From Archaeoglobaceae archaeon (GTDB lineage Archaea > Halobacteriota > Archaeoglobi > Archaeoglobales > Archaeoglobaceae): a stretch of 21,924 nucleotides of DNA. The stretch covers positions 1 through 21,924 of the forward strand of contig JAMOMT010000157.1 of NCBI GenBank assembly GCA_027066965.1. The letters run 5' to 3'. Shown here one piece after another: positions 15,803 through 21,924 of the stretch. Positions within the stretch are counted from its first letter, which is position 1. Every line of letters begins with the position of its first letter. A program made the position numbers and the translations under genes. The notes beneath the pieces were generated by a model. That model saw only the letters and a program-made list of their open reading frames with translations, ran no database searches and was not told the DNA's origin.

Positions 15803-16375
15803 TCAATCTAAACTCCCCTTCGTGCTCGGCACATCTTCGCCTACTACTTCTATTGCCTCTCTGAAAGCGACGGCAAAAGCCTTGAAAGCTGATTCCATGA
15901 TATGGTGCGAGTTTCGGCCTCTCACTTCGAGGTAAACGTTTATTCCAGAGTTCCTGCATAAAGTATCGAAGAAGTGTTCGAAGTTTTCTCCTTTCACACC
16001 TTTAACATCTCCTGTTTTTCCGGAAAAGTTAAAGTACCCTCTTCCGCTGATGTCAACTCCGCAAATTGCAACTGCATCATCCATGGGTACTATTGCACTT
16101 CCAAATCTCCTCACTCCCCTTCTCTCCCCGAGAGCCTCCTTTATTGCCCTTCCTAGAGCTATGGCAACATCCTCTATCGTGTGGTGCTCGTCAACTTCCA
16201 GATCTCCTATTGCTCTTACTTCTAAGCTAATGCTGGAGTGCTTCGCAAAGCTTTCGAGCATGTGGTTCAGAAAGGGTATTCCCGTGTCGACTTCCACGCT
16301 TTCAGACGAATCGAGACAAATGTAAACGCTAACGTCGGTCTCTTTCGTTTTCCTACTAAACTTTCCCTCCCTCAT
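15803..16375 (-). CDS. hisB: Imidazoleglycerol-phosphate dehydratase
   Basis: This histidine-biosynthesis enzyme dehydrates imidazole glycerol phosphate to imidazole acetol phosphate. At 190 residues it is the monofunctional form, with no phosphatase domain. Metal-binding motifs are present in both halves: N-H38-M-L and D62-E-H-H-T in the first, and F-E-H134-F-F and N-S-H157-H158-I-M-E-S in the second. The ATG at 16375 has GAGGAG before it. Upstream, on the minus strand, an AT-rich AATAAAACATAAAAC is the likely promoter. No other his gene is in the window. Confidence 0.96.
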   Translation of the reverse strand: MREGKFSRKTKETDVSVYICLDSSESVEVDTGIPFLNHMLESFAKHSSISLEVRAIGDLEVDEHHTIEDVAIALGRAIKEALGERRGVRRFGSAIVPMDDAVAICGVDISGRGYFNFSGKTGDVKGVKGENFEHFFDTLCRNSGINVYLEVRGRNSHHIMESAFKAFAVAFREAIEVVGEDVPSTKGSLD

Positions 16376-16493
16376 GCTCCTCAGCTCCTCTTGACTACGT
16401 CTCCTGCGCAGTTTTATGTTTTATTTGGTTCTGGAGAAAGAAATGGATGTATAGTCAAGCCGAGTGTTTGAGCTCAAAAGCTCACCAAAAATC

Positions 16494-16500
16494 TTTAAAA
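16494..16500 (+). promoter_or_regulatory. TATA box of the first CBS-domain gene
   Basis: TTTAAAA centred near 16497 is about 26 bp before the GTG at 16523, so the transcript would begin at or very near the start codon. Confidence 0.45.
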
Positions 16501-16522
16501 CCTCCTATCCAACCTCTGCCGG

Positions 16523-17068
16523 GTGTTGTCCATGCATGCTGATGTACCAGCGAAGGAAGTGATGACGAGGGAAGTCTGCACCGCAAGTCCTGAGGAAACT
16601 CTACACGTTGCAGCGAAGAAAATGATAGAGTTCGGCGTTGGAAGTATTGTGGTGGTTGTTGGCGGAGAACCAAAAGGAATAGTTACGGAGAAAGACATAC
16701 TCAAAATAATAGCGGAAAACAAACTGCCCTCCGAGGTTAGGCTTGAGGAAATAATGAGTTCCCCTGTAATAACGATTCAACCTAAGACCTCTGTTAGAGA
16801 GGCAGCGAAGATAATGCTCAAGAAGGGCATAAGGAGATTGCCGGTAATAGACGGGGGTAAACTCGTTGGTATAGTTACGGATACAGACATTCTTAGCATA
16901 AGCATGGACATAGGTGAGTTAATCGGTTTAATAAACGAAAAGACCATAGAGATAATACCCGAGGTAATGAGTGGGAAGTGCGAGAGGTGCGGCAGGTTTG
17001 CCGAGAGACTCGTTGAGGTTAATGGAATGAAGCTATGCGAGGACTGTGCCGAGAGTTTTGAGGATTGA
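16523..17068 (+). CDS. Two-CBS-domain protein with C-terminal zinc ribbon
   Basis: The 181-residue protein has a Bateman pair. The first CBS domain spans about residues 8-65 (VMTREVCTASPEETLHVAA ... GIVTEKDILK) and the second about 72-130 (IMSSPVITIQP ... GIVTDTDILSIS). The C-terminal ~30 residues carry C-x2-C ... C-x2-C (CERCGRFAERL, KLCEDCAES), a small zinc ribbon. CBS pairs usually bind adenine nucleotides or S-adenosylmethionine, so it may sense energy state and pass that to a partner; the partner is unknown. The GTG at 16523 fits a leaderless transcript, while ATG at 16532 is an equally good start. It is followed by a second CBS gene on the same strand. Confidence 0.85.
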   Translation: MLSMHADVPAKEVMTREVCTASPEETLHVAAKKMIEFGVGSIVVVVGGEPKGIVTEKDILKIIAENKLPSEVRLEEIMSSPVITIQPKTSVREAAKIMLKKGIRRLPVIDGGKLVGIVTDTDILSISMDIGELIGLINEKTIEIIPEVMSGKCERCGRFAERLVEVNGMKLCEDCAESFED

Positions 17069-17139
17069 AGTGTCGTTCGGCAGTTTGGCAAAAACACCTA
17101 AAAGCGCTGGGAGTTTGCATCGTTTTGAGAGGTGTGTGA

Positions 17140-18024
17140 ATGAGTCTGAAAGTGAAGAAACCCGGAACGATAATGGATATAGCGACAACTGACGTCGTCA
17201 CGCTCCCTCCGACGTCGACAATAATGGCCGCTGCGAAGGCGATGAAAACGTACAGGTTCAGGAGGCTGCCAATAGCTGATCCGGGAACGAGGAGGCTTGA
17301 GGGAATAATAACTGCCACCGACATAGTTAACTTCTTCGGAGGTGGAGACAAGCACAGAGTAATAACTGGCAGGTACTCTGGAAATGTACTCGCAGCCGTT
17401 AACGAGGAAGTCAGGGAGATAATGGAAAAGAATGTCGTTTCGCTCTCCTTTACCGACGACGTGGAGGATGGGCTGAGGTTGATGCTTGAAAAGGGAATTG
17501 GCGGCTGTCCGATCGTTGACGACGAAGAAAGGGTTGTGGGGATAGTCACAGAGAGAGATTACCTGCTTTACCTCGCCGAGAAGTGCAAGCTTGAGAGTGT
17601 GGTTTCATCTTATATGACTAGGAGTGTGATAACTGCAAATCCGGAGACGACAATCGAGGAAGCGATGAGAACGATGATATCCAAGAAGATAAGGAGGCTG
17701 CCAATAATCGATGACGGTCTGTTAATAGGATGGTTGAACACTCCCATGATTATCAGGTACTTCAGCGGAGATGCGTTCAAGAGTCTCATAACGGGCAACA
17801 TCGAGGAAGTCCTCTCTCAGCCAGTTTCCGTAATATTCACCTCAACATCCTCGGGATATGTCCCTCCTCTGACAGTGTCTCCTGACACGACGATGTCTGA
17901 AGTGGCGAGGAAGATGCTCGCTAAGAGGGTTGGGTGTGCTCTCGTCGTCAGCGAAGGAAAGCTCGAGGGAATAGTCACGGAGCGGGACATGATAAGATTC
18001 CTCTACAAGTGCGAGTTGAGATGA
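17140..18024 (+). CDS. Four-CBS-domain protein
   Basis: The 294 residues consist almost wholly of four CBS repeats in two Bateman pairs, each with a (V/I)-x-(T/S)-(L/A/V)-x-P or related start and a (G-I-V/I-T)-(E/A)-x-D end: GIITATDIVN, GIVTERDYLL, a weaker third (LIGWLNTPMII) and GIVTERDMIR. No catalytic domain is attached. It is expected to bind nucleotides as a cytoplasmic sensor. The ATG at 17140 has GAGAGGTG ahead of it. Its stop lies only 16 bp before the RNA ligase gene, which has its own AAAGGTGG site, so the two are very likely cotranscribed. Confidence 0.85.
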   Translation: MSLKVKKPGTIMDIATTDVVTLPPTSTIMAAAKAMKTYRFRRLPIADPGTRRLEGIITATDIVNFFGGGDKHRVITGRYSGNVLAAVNEEVREIMEKNVVSLSFTDDVEDGLRLMLEKGIGGCPIVDDEERVVGIVTERDYLLYLAEKCKLESVVSSYMTRSVITANPETTIEEAMRTMISKKIRRLPIIDDGLLIGWLNTPMIIRYFSGDAFKSLITGNIEEVLSQPVSVIFTSTSSGYVPPLTVSPDTTMSEVARKMLAKRVGCALVVSEGKLEGIVTERDMIRFLYKCELR

Positions 18025-18040
18025 GCCGGAAAGGTGGAAA

Positions 18041-19192
18041 ATGAAATTCGTCGCGGAAGCTCTTTCCTTGTCTGAGCCGGCGGCGAGGAGGCTTTACCGA
18101 AGAAGTATTCTCAAAACAGCTTTTTTACCTCACCCGTTCTTTTCCGATATAGACGACGCCTACCTGCTCGAGAAAAAGTTTGGCAGGTACGAAGAAGGAA
18201 CGTTCATAGCCCTTTCTGGTGGAAAGACTTACGTCGTGAGGGGCTTTCCAAAGATAAAGAGAACCCTCGTTCTTTCTGAATGCGTCAGAAGACATTTTCG
18301 AGACACCGATGTTGCTGTGGAGGAGAAGATAAACGGGTACAACGTCAGAATAGCTAGGATAGGGGAGAATATCTACGCGATAACGAGGAGGGGGTACATC
18401 TGCCCCTACACGACGGAGAGAGCGAGAGAGCAGATAAACGACGAGTTCTTCAAGGACCATCCGGACTGCATTCTTTGCTGTGAAGCTGCTGGGCTCGAGT
18501 CACCTCACGTTCAGAAGGAAATCTACAGCAAGAGGCTTGACTTCTATCTCTTCGACATCAGGAAGGCGAAAACGAACGAGGCTTTTGGAGTGGAGGAGAA
18601 ACTCAGGATAGCTGAGGAATATGGTATAAAGGTGGCTCCTGTTTTTGGAGTGTGGAGTGGAGACGAGCTGGTCGAAAACGCCTTCAGAGTGGTAGAAAAG
18701 CTCGACAAAGAAGGCAGAGAAGGTATAGTTCTCAAAGATGTGGAGATGAAGAAGAACGCGGTGAAGTACACAACGAGCTACTGTAATTGTTCGGACCTCT
18801 ACTACGCCTTCAGGTACTTCAACGACTTGGGTAGGGACTTTATGGTCACGAGAGCTGTGAGAGAAGGCTTTCAGAGCTACGAGTTTGAAAGACTGAACCT
18901 GCAGGAACTCTCCAGAGAGGAGAGGTATGCGAGGATAGGTAAGGCTGTAGTTGAGGGCGTCTTGGATAGCATTGAGGAAGTCCTTGAAACTGGGAAGCTC
19001 AGGGAGAGGGCAAAGCTCAGATTTAGAAGTGAGGAAGTAATGGAGCTGTTCGTCCAGCATATGAGGAAGCTTGCGAGCGTAAGGTTTGAGTACGCTGGAG
19101 AAGAGGATGGATACCACATTTTGATAATGGAGAAGGTCGTTGCGAGCACTGCGGACAGAATAAAGAATCTCGTTTCTGGCGGATTCTGGTAG
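18041..19192 (+). CDS. ATP-dependent RNA ligase, archaeal Rnl3 (Pab1020) type
   Basis: This 383-residue nucleotidyltransferase-fold ligase joins or circularises RNA through an enzyme-AMP and RNA-adenylate. Motif I is E95-K96-I-N-G99, with K96 as the adenylated lysine, near K97 of the Methanothermobacter enzyme. RIARIGENIYAITRRG, FYLFDIRKA (motif IIIa-like), EGIVLKD (motif IV) and a later V-K-Y-T-T-S (motif V) follow in order. A helical C-terminal dimerisation region, as in Pab1020, makes up the last ~130 residues. Known substrates of relatives include single-stranded RNAs and sRNA circles. The start is ATG at 18041, after the four-CBS gene. Confidence 0.9.
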   Translation: MKFVAEALSLSEPAARRLYRRSILKTAFLPHPFFSDIDDAYLLEKKFGRYEEGTFIALSGGKTYVVRGFPKIKRTLVLSECVRRHFRDTDVAVEEKINGYNVRIARIGENIYAITRRGYICPYTTERAREQINDEFFKDHPDCILCCEAAGLESPHVQKEIYSKRLDFYLFDIRKAKTNEAFGVEEKLRIAEEYGIKVAPVFGVWSGDELVENAFRVVEKLDKEGREGIVLKDVEMKKNAVKYTTSYCNCSDLYYAFRYFNDLGRDFMVTRAVREGFQSYEFERLNLQELSREERYARIGKAVVEGVLDSIEEVLETGKLRERAKLRFRSEEVMELFVQHMRKLASVRFEYAGEEDGYHILIMEKVVASTADRIKNLVSGGFW

Positions 19193-19279
19193 AGAATTTC
19201 TCCACGCGAAGCAAGTCTATTCCACTTTGGTTCATAATTATTATTATCATTCTCAGGAAGTATTATATAGTGTGGATTA

Positions 19280-19423
19280 ATGAAATTTTTTAGAGGCTTA
19301 GATATACGTGCTGAAAGATGTTTAGCAAACTACTTGGCTGAACTGCAGGAGTTCAAGGACGCTTGGTGTACTAAATCTGATGACAGCGGTAGCCAAGGTC
19401 AAAACAGTGCTGGAAGTGGGTAG
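19280..19423 (+). CDS. Possible small protein, 47 aa
   Basis: ATG at 19280 opens a 47-codon frame. The first ~29 residues look like an amphipathic helix (LDIRAERCLANYLAELQEF), followed by a Ser/Gly/Gln-rich tail. It lies in the 423-bp gap (19193-19615) that otherwise shows only AT-rich DNA and no gene. Against it: there is no good Shine-Dalgarno, the nearest TATA-like run (TATTATATA, 19261-19269) is too close for this start, and codons such as TTA, CGT and CAA are unlike its neighbours. It is not recognised. Confidence 0.3.
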   Translation: MKFFRGLDIRAERCLANYLAELQEFKDAWCTKSDDSGSQGQNSAGSG

Positions 19424-19615
19424 CGGTTTTTGGGAAAGTTAAAGTAACAGTCTCTGGGTAAGTACTGGTGATTGACAAGGGAAAGAGAGCAGTGATTGAA
19501 ACTTAGCCCATGATTAAGTTCCGAGATAATAGTAGTTTGGATAAAATGTTAATATAAAAAATATTAAGAAAAATAAAATTAGCAATTAAATCCAAAATAA
19601 CAGAGTTGAAGACGT

Positions 19616-20341
19616 ATGATGGCAATTCAGAGCACCGTGAGGGCAACTCCCGGAAACCGTCCTACAGGTATTGAAATCCTCGATAAGAAACTTGAGGGTG
19701 GCCTTCCAGAGGGCAGTCTCGTCTGCATTTACGCTAACCCTATAAGCATGCCTGAGGCATTCCTCTACCACTTTGCAAGTGTTGTCAAGACATACTACTT
19801 CGTGACCTCCCGTCCGGCGGAGTACGTCAAGGTCAATATAGAGAACATGGGTTTCTCAGCTGACAACATAGAGTTCGTGGATGTGTTTTCCCAGTACTAC
19901 ATGAACGAGTACGGACAGTTCGTCATAATTGACAGTTACAGGGACAAGGAGATATTTGACTTCGTCGATCACCAGCTCAACAGAATTCAGGAGAAGGGCG
20001 GAGTCTTTAACGTTATCTTCGACTCCATTTCGTTCTTCTTGAAGCTCGATGTCCCTGTGGGTATGAAAGAGTGGTTAGTGAACAAGCTGTACATCCACGC
20101 TAAGCAGACGAACAATATCTACTGTATATACCTAATGAAAGGGGTACACCCCTCCGAAATAGTCAACATGGTTCTTGAGGTCAGCGACGTAATTTTTGAC
20201 ATAGATACGGAGATCCTAGGCGATAGAGTCGTAAGCAAGTTGTCGATACCCAAGATAAGGAACAGGAAGCCGATGCTCGAGACTTTCAAGTACTTCATAG
20301 GAGAGGGTGTGCAGATAGACACTTCGAGAGATATAGCCTGA
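19616..20341 (+). CDS. RecA/KaiC-superfamily protein with degenerate Walker A
   Basis: The 241-residue protein follows the Rad55/KaiC-like archaeal fold: PTGIEILDKKLEGGLPEGSLV at 16-36 precedes the normal P-loop position, and FVTSRPAEYV and VFNVIFDSISFFL (Walker B-like strand, D136) follow. The P-loop itself is I-Y-A-N-P-I-S-M-P-E at 38-47 instead of GxxxxGK(T/S), so the lysine and the Ser/Thr are gone and ATP hydrolysis is unlikely. It may be a scaffold or regulatory paralog. ATGATG at 19616 gives two adjacent starts, with only a weak GAGTTGAAG ahead; the upstream 80 bp are very AT-rich. It stands alone and the function is unknown. Confidence 0.75.
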   Translation: MMAIQSTVRATPGNRPTGIEILDKKLEGGLPEGSLVCIYANPISMPEAFLYHFASVVKTYYFVTSRPAEYVKVNIENMGFSADNIEFVDVFSQYYMNEYGQFVIIDSYRDKEIFDFVDHQLNRIQEKGGVFNVIFDSISFFLKLDVPVGMKEWLVNKLYIHAKQTNNIYCIYLMKGVHPSEIVNMVLEVSDVIFDIDTEILGDRVVSKLSIPKIRNRKPMLETFKYFIGEGVQIDTSRDIA

Positions 20342-20343
20342 AC

Positions 20344-20363
20344 TTTTGCTTTTATTAAGTTTC
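20344..20363 (+). terminator. T-rich terminator after the RecA-like gene
   Basis: Just past the stop the plus strand reads TTTTGCTTTTATTAAGTTT, a cluster of short T-runs of the kind that ends archaeal transcripts. There is no stem-loop. Confidence 0.4.
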
Positions 20364-20450
20364 AGCTGCAGACATTTCTCCAAGCTACTCTTTTAAGTTT
20401 TGAAGCTAGCCTTCGTACAATTCCGTAGCAGTGGCAATTTAGTGCGACAG

Positions 20451-20458
20451 TTATATTA
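20451..20458 (+). promoter_or_regulatory. TATA box of the potassium channel gene
   Basis: TTATATTA, centred near 20454, predicts a transcript start around 20480, just ahead of the ATG at 20484. This suggests a nearly leaderless mRNA and supports that start over the TTG at 20475. Confidence 0.5.
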
Positions 20459-20483
20459 CTTCGCAGAATAACATTTGTTTTCG

Positions 20484-21539
20484 ATGGACAGGGATGGCAG
20501 AGGCGTCAAGAAGATCGGGGACATAAGTCCAGTCGGCTCGGTGGGATCTGTTGGCTCAGTAGGTGCCGGAGACCTTAAAGGAGAGTTGCTCAGAGTAATC
20601 GGGCTTTTGCTTGCCGTAACGGTCCTTGGAACTGTCGGCTACCACGTCATAGAAGGTTGGGACTGGTTTGACTGTCTTTACATGACGGTCATAACGATAA
20701 CCACTACCGGCTACAGAGAAGTGGGAAAGCTCAGCATCATGGGTAAAATCCTTTCGATGTTCCTCATGGTTTTTGGTGTTGCGATATTTCTTTATTCGGT
20801 TGACGCGATAATACCTATTCTGCTTGAGAGGAGAATTGAGAGGTGGAAGAAGTTGCTTGAGAAGATGGAGGGACACTGCATAGTCTGTGGGTACGGCAGG
20901 ATGGGTAAGGAGATGGCAAAGGAGCTGATGAAGGAGCTGAAGAAGGTTGTAGTCGTTGACATAGACGCGACGAGGGTTGCAAGTGCGAGAGAAGACGGGA
21001 TAATAGCGATTCAGGGTGATTGTACTGAAGAGGATGTCCTCGAAAAAGCGGGAGTCAAGAGGGCAAAGTGCATAGTTGCCTGCACTAACAATGACTCGAT
21101 AAACGCTTTCGCCGTTATGGTCGCCAAAGACTTGAATCCCAACATATTTGCCATAGCCGTTCTGAGAACTCCGGGTGGTGAGAAGAAGCTGAAGAGAGCG
21201 GGGGCGGATATGTTACTCTCACCCTATCACGACTCTGCGAGGAAGGTCTGCGTGGCCGTTACAAGACCAACGGCTGCTGACTTTATAGAGATAATAGGAA
21301 AAATGGGTACATTGATGCTCGAGAAGATGGAGCTGAAGAACAAATCTTTCCACGGCATTCCTTTAAAGGATACCGAGATCAGAAAGCTCACGGGCTGTAT
21401 AATAGTGGCGATAGAGAGAAACGGAGAAGTTATATTTCCAGATCCAGACACTCCTGTATACGTTGGCGACATCCTTTACGTTCTTGGGAAGGAAGAAGGT
21501 CTGAAGAAGGCTTATGAGCTAATAACCGTGGAAGTGTGA
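20484..21539 (+). CDS. Two-TM potassium channel with RCK (TrkA-N/TrkA-C) domain
   Basis: Numbering from the ATG at 20484 (351 aa), residues 15-27 are a Gly-Ser-Val repeat. Residues 35-55 form TM1, 62-79 the pore helix and filter, and 86-112 TM2. The cytoplasmic RCK domain starts at H131-C-I-V-C-G-Y-G-R-M-G (Rossmann GxGxxG) and ends with a TrkA-C lobe. This is the MthK-like layout of a ligand-gated K+ channel, normally a tetramer with an octameric gating ring. The filter reads T74-T-G76-Y-R78-E, where most channels have T-V-G-Y-G-D. Downstream is priS on the same strand. It is not Trk (one pore only). Confidence 0.88.
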   Translation: MDRDGRGVKKIGDISPVGSVGSVGSVGAGDLKGELLRVIGLLLAVTVLGTVGYHVIEGWDWFDCLYMTVITITTTGYREVGKLSIMGKILSMFLMVFGVAIFLYSVDAIIPILLERRIERWKKLLEKMEGHCIVCGYGRMGKEMAKELMKELKKVVVVDIDATRVASAREDGIIAIQGDCTEEDVLEKAGVKRAKCIVACTNNDSINAFAVMVAKDLNPNIFAIAVLRTPGGEKKLKRAGADMLLSPYHDSARKVCVAVTRPTAADFIEIIGKMGTLMLEKMELKNKSFHGIPLKDTEIRKLTGCIIVAIERNGEVIFPDPDTPVYVGDILYVLGKEEGLKKAYELITVEV

Positions 21540-21663
21540 GTAATTTAAGCAGTTTAACTGATCACCCCAGTTGCAATCGTGACAACTTGTTTCCTCGAAG
21601 TTTGAACTCCCCAACTTAATTTTATCGAAGTGCTTGTTCGTTGTTCTACGGTGGGTGAGACTA

Positions 21664-21924
21664 GTGGAAATAACGAGAATCTACTTGCAGAAAAAGTTTC
21701 AGGAGTACTACAGGAACATGAAACCCGAAGTTAGGCATTTGGATAGGAGGGAGTGGGCTTTTGTTCCCCTCAAGGCCTTTCCAGACTTCGTCATGTGCAG
21801 GCATATGTCATTCTCATCTGAAGACGAGTTTAAGGCCTACGTCATGACGAACACCCCGCTGCACGCTTACTACTCCTCAGCCTACTACGAGAGGCCGGGA
21901 GAGGAGAGGATGGACGATAAGGGT
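21664..21924 (+). CDS. priS: DNA primase small subunit PriS, N-terminal part
   Basis: The frame runs off the right edge after 87 codons. The sequence matches archaeal PriS N-termini: the opening I-Y-L-Q-K-K-F-Q-E-Y-Y, then REWAFVPL and, near the edge, Y-Y-E-R-P-G-E-E-R-M-D-D-K-G, which in the family lies just before the catalytic aspartates (those lie outside the window). PriS synthesises primers together with PriL. I chose GTG at 21664, preceded by GGTGAG; GTG at 21655 is also in frame. A TTAATTTTA box near 21619 is a possible promoter. The archaeal primase identity is clear despite truncation. Confidence 0.9.
   Translation, partial: MEITRIYLQKKFQEYYRNMKPEVRHLDRREWAFVPLKAFPDFVMCRHMSFSSEDEFKAYVMTNTPLHAYYSSAYYERPGEERMDDKG

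Noticed and set aside
19230..19270. AT-rich run with ATT repeats after the RNA ligase gene, considered as a repeat locus or origin
   Set aside because: Only a few imperfect trinucleotides; no origin recognition boxes or longer repeats are visible.
19494..19502. GATTGAAAC, resembling the 3' end of many CRISPR repeats
   Set aside because: Single copy with no second repeat or spacer structure; a nearby GTGATTGA pair is too short to be an array.

Overview
The window is about 21.9 kb of archaeal chromosome, most likely from a sulfate-reducing member of the Archaeoglobales. The evidence is archaeal information-processing genes (RFC small subunit, primase small subunit, RecJ-like nuclease, Rnl3-type RNA ligase), an archaeal methanopterin-pathway GTP cyclohydrolase, and a complete dsrMKJOP/hme operon. 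That operon has the gene order I recall for Archaeoglobus fulgidus (HmeA-B-C-D-E). TATA-like boxes about 25 bp from starts, several apparently leaderless genes and GGAGGTG ribosome sites inside operons fit the same assignment. No rRNA, tRNA, CRISPR array or insertion sequence was found.

Layout. Bases 1-1046 hold the 3' part of a DUF2298-type membrane protein, convergent with mptA (1141-2058, minus). A GalT-like HIT-superfamily gene and an archaeal RecJ-like (GAN-type) nuclease follow on the plus strand. A 123-bp gap between that nuclease and the convergent phosphoglycerate mutase apgM holds a strong candidate for a single-hairpin H/ACA guide RNA (4775-4836) with its own TATA box. ubiX and apgM lie on the minus strand. 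ubiX is divergent from birA, and the two appear to share one symmetrical TATA element. birA is followed by a 55-residue zinc-ribbon gene that abuts the convergent rfcS.

Bases 8977-14033 are the minus-strand operon dsrO-dsrP-dsrM-dsrK-dsrJ. It encodes a membrane complex that links the quinone pool and extracytoplasmic triheme cytochrome c to a cytoplasmic HdrD-like iron-sulfur subunit, the presumed electron route to sulfite reductase (dsrAB is not in this window). Its leader contains a perfect 9-bp hairpin. Upstream, still on the minus strand, are cobQ and hisB.

Bases 16523-19192 are a plus-strand run: a two-CBS/zinc-ribbon protein, a four-CBS protein and an ATP-dependent RNA ligase. A 423-bp AT-rich gap with one weak small ORF follows. 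After it come a RecA/KaiC-like protein that has lost its Walker A lysine, a two-TM potassium channel with an RCK domain and an unusual selectivity filter, and the 5' end of the primase small subunit gene, cut by the window edge.

The most interesting item is the H/ACA RNA. Stem, pocket, kink-loop, ACA box, the 14-nt pocket-to-box distance and promoter position all agree. Its pocket pairs well with a sequence I recall from helix 93 of 23S rRNA.
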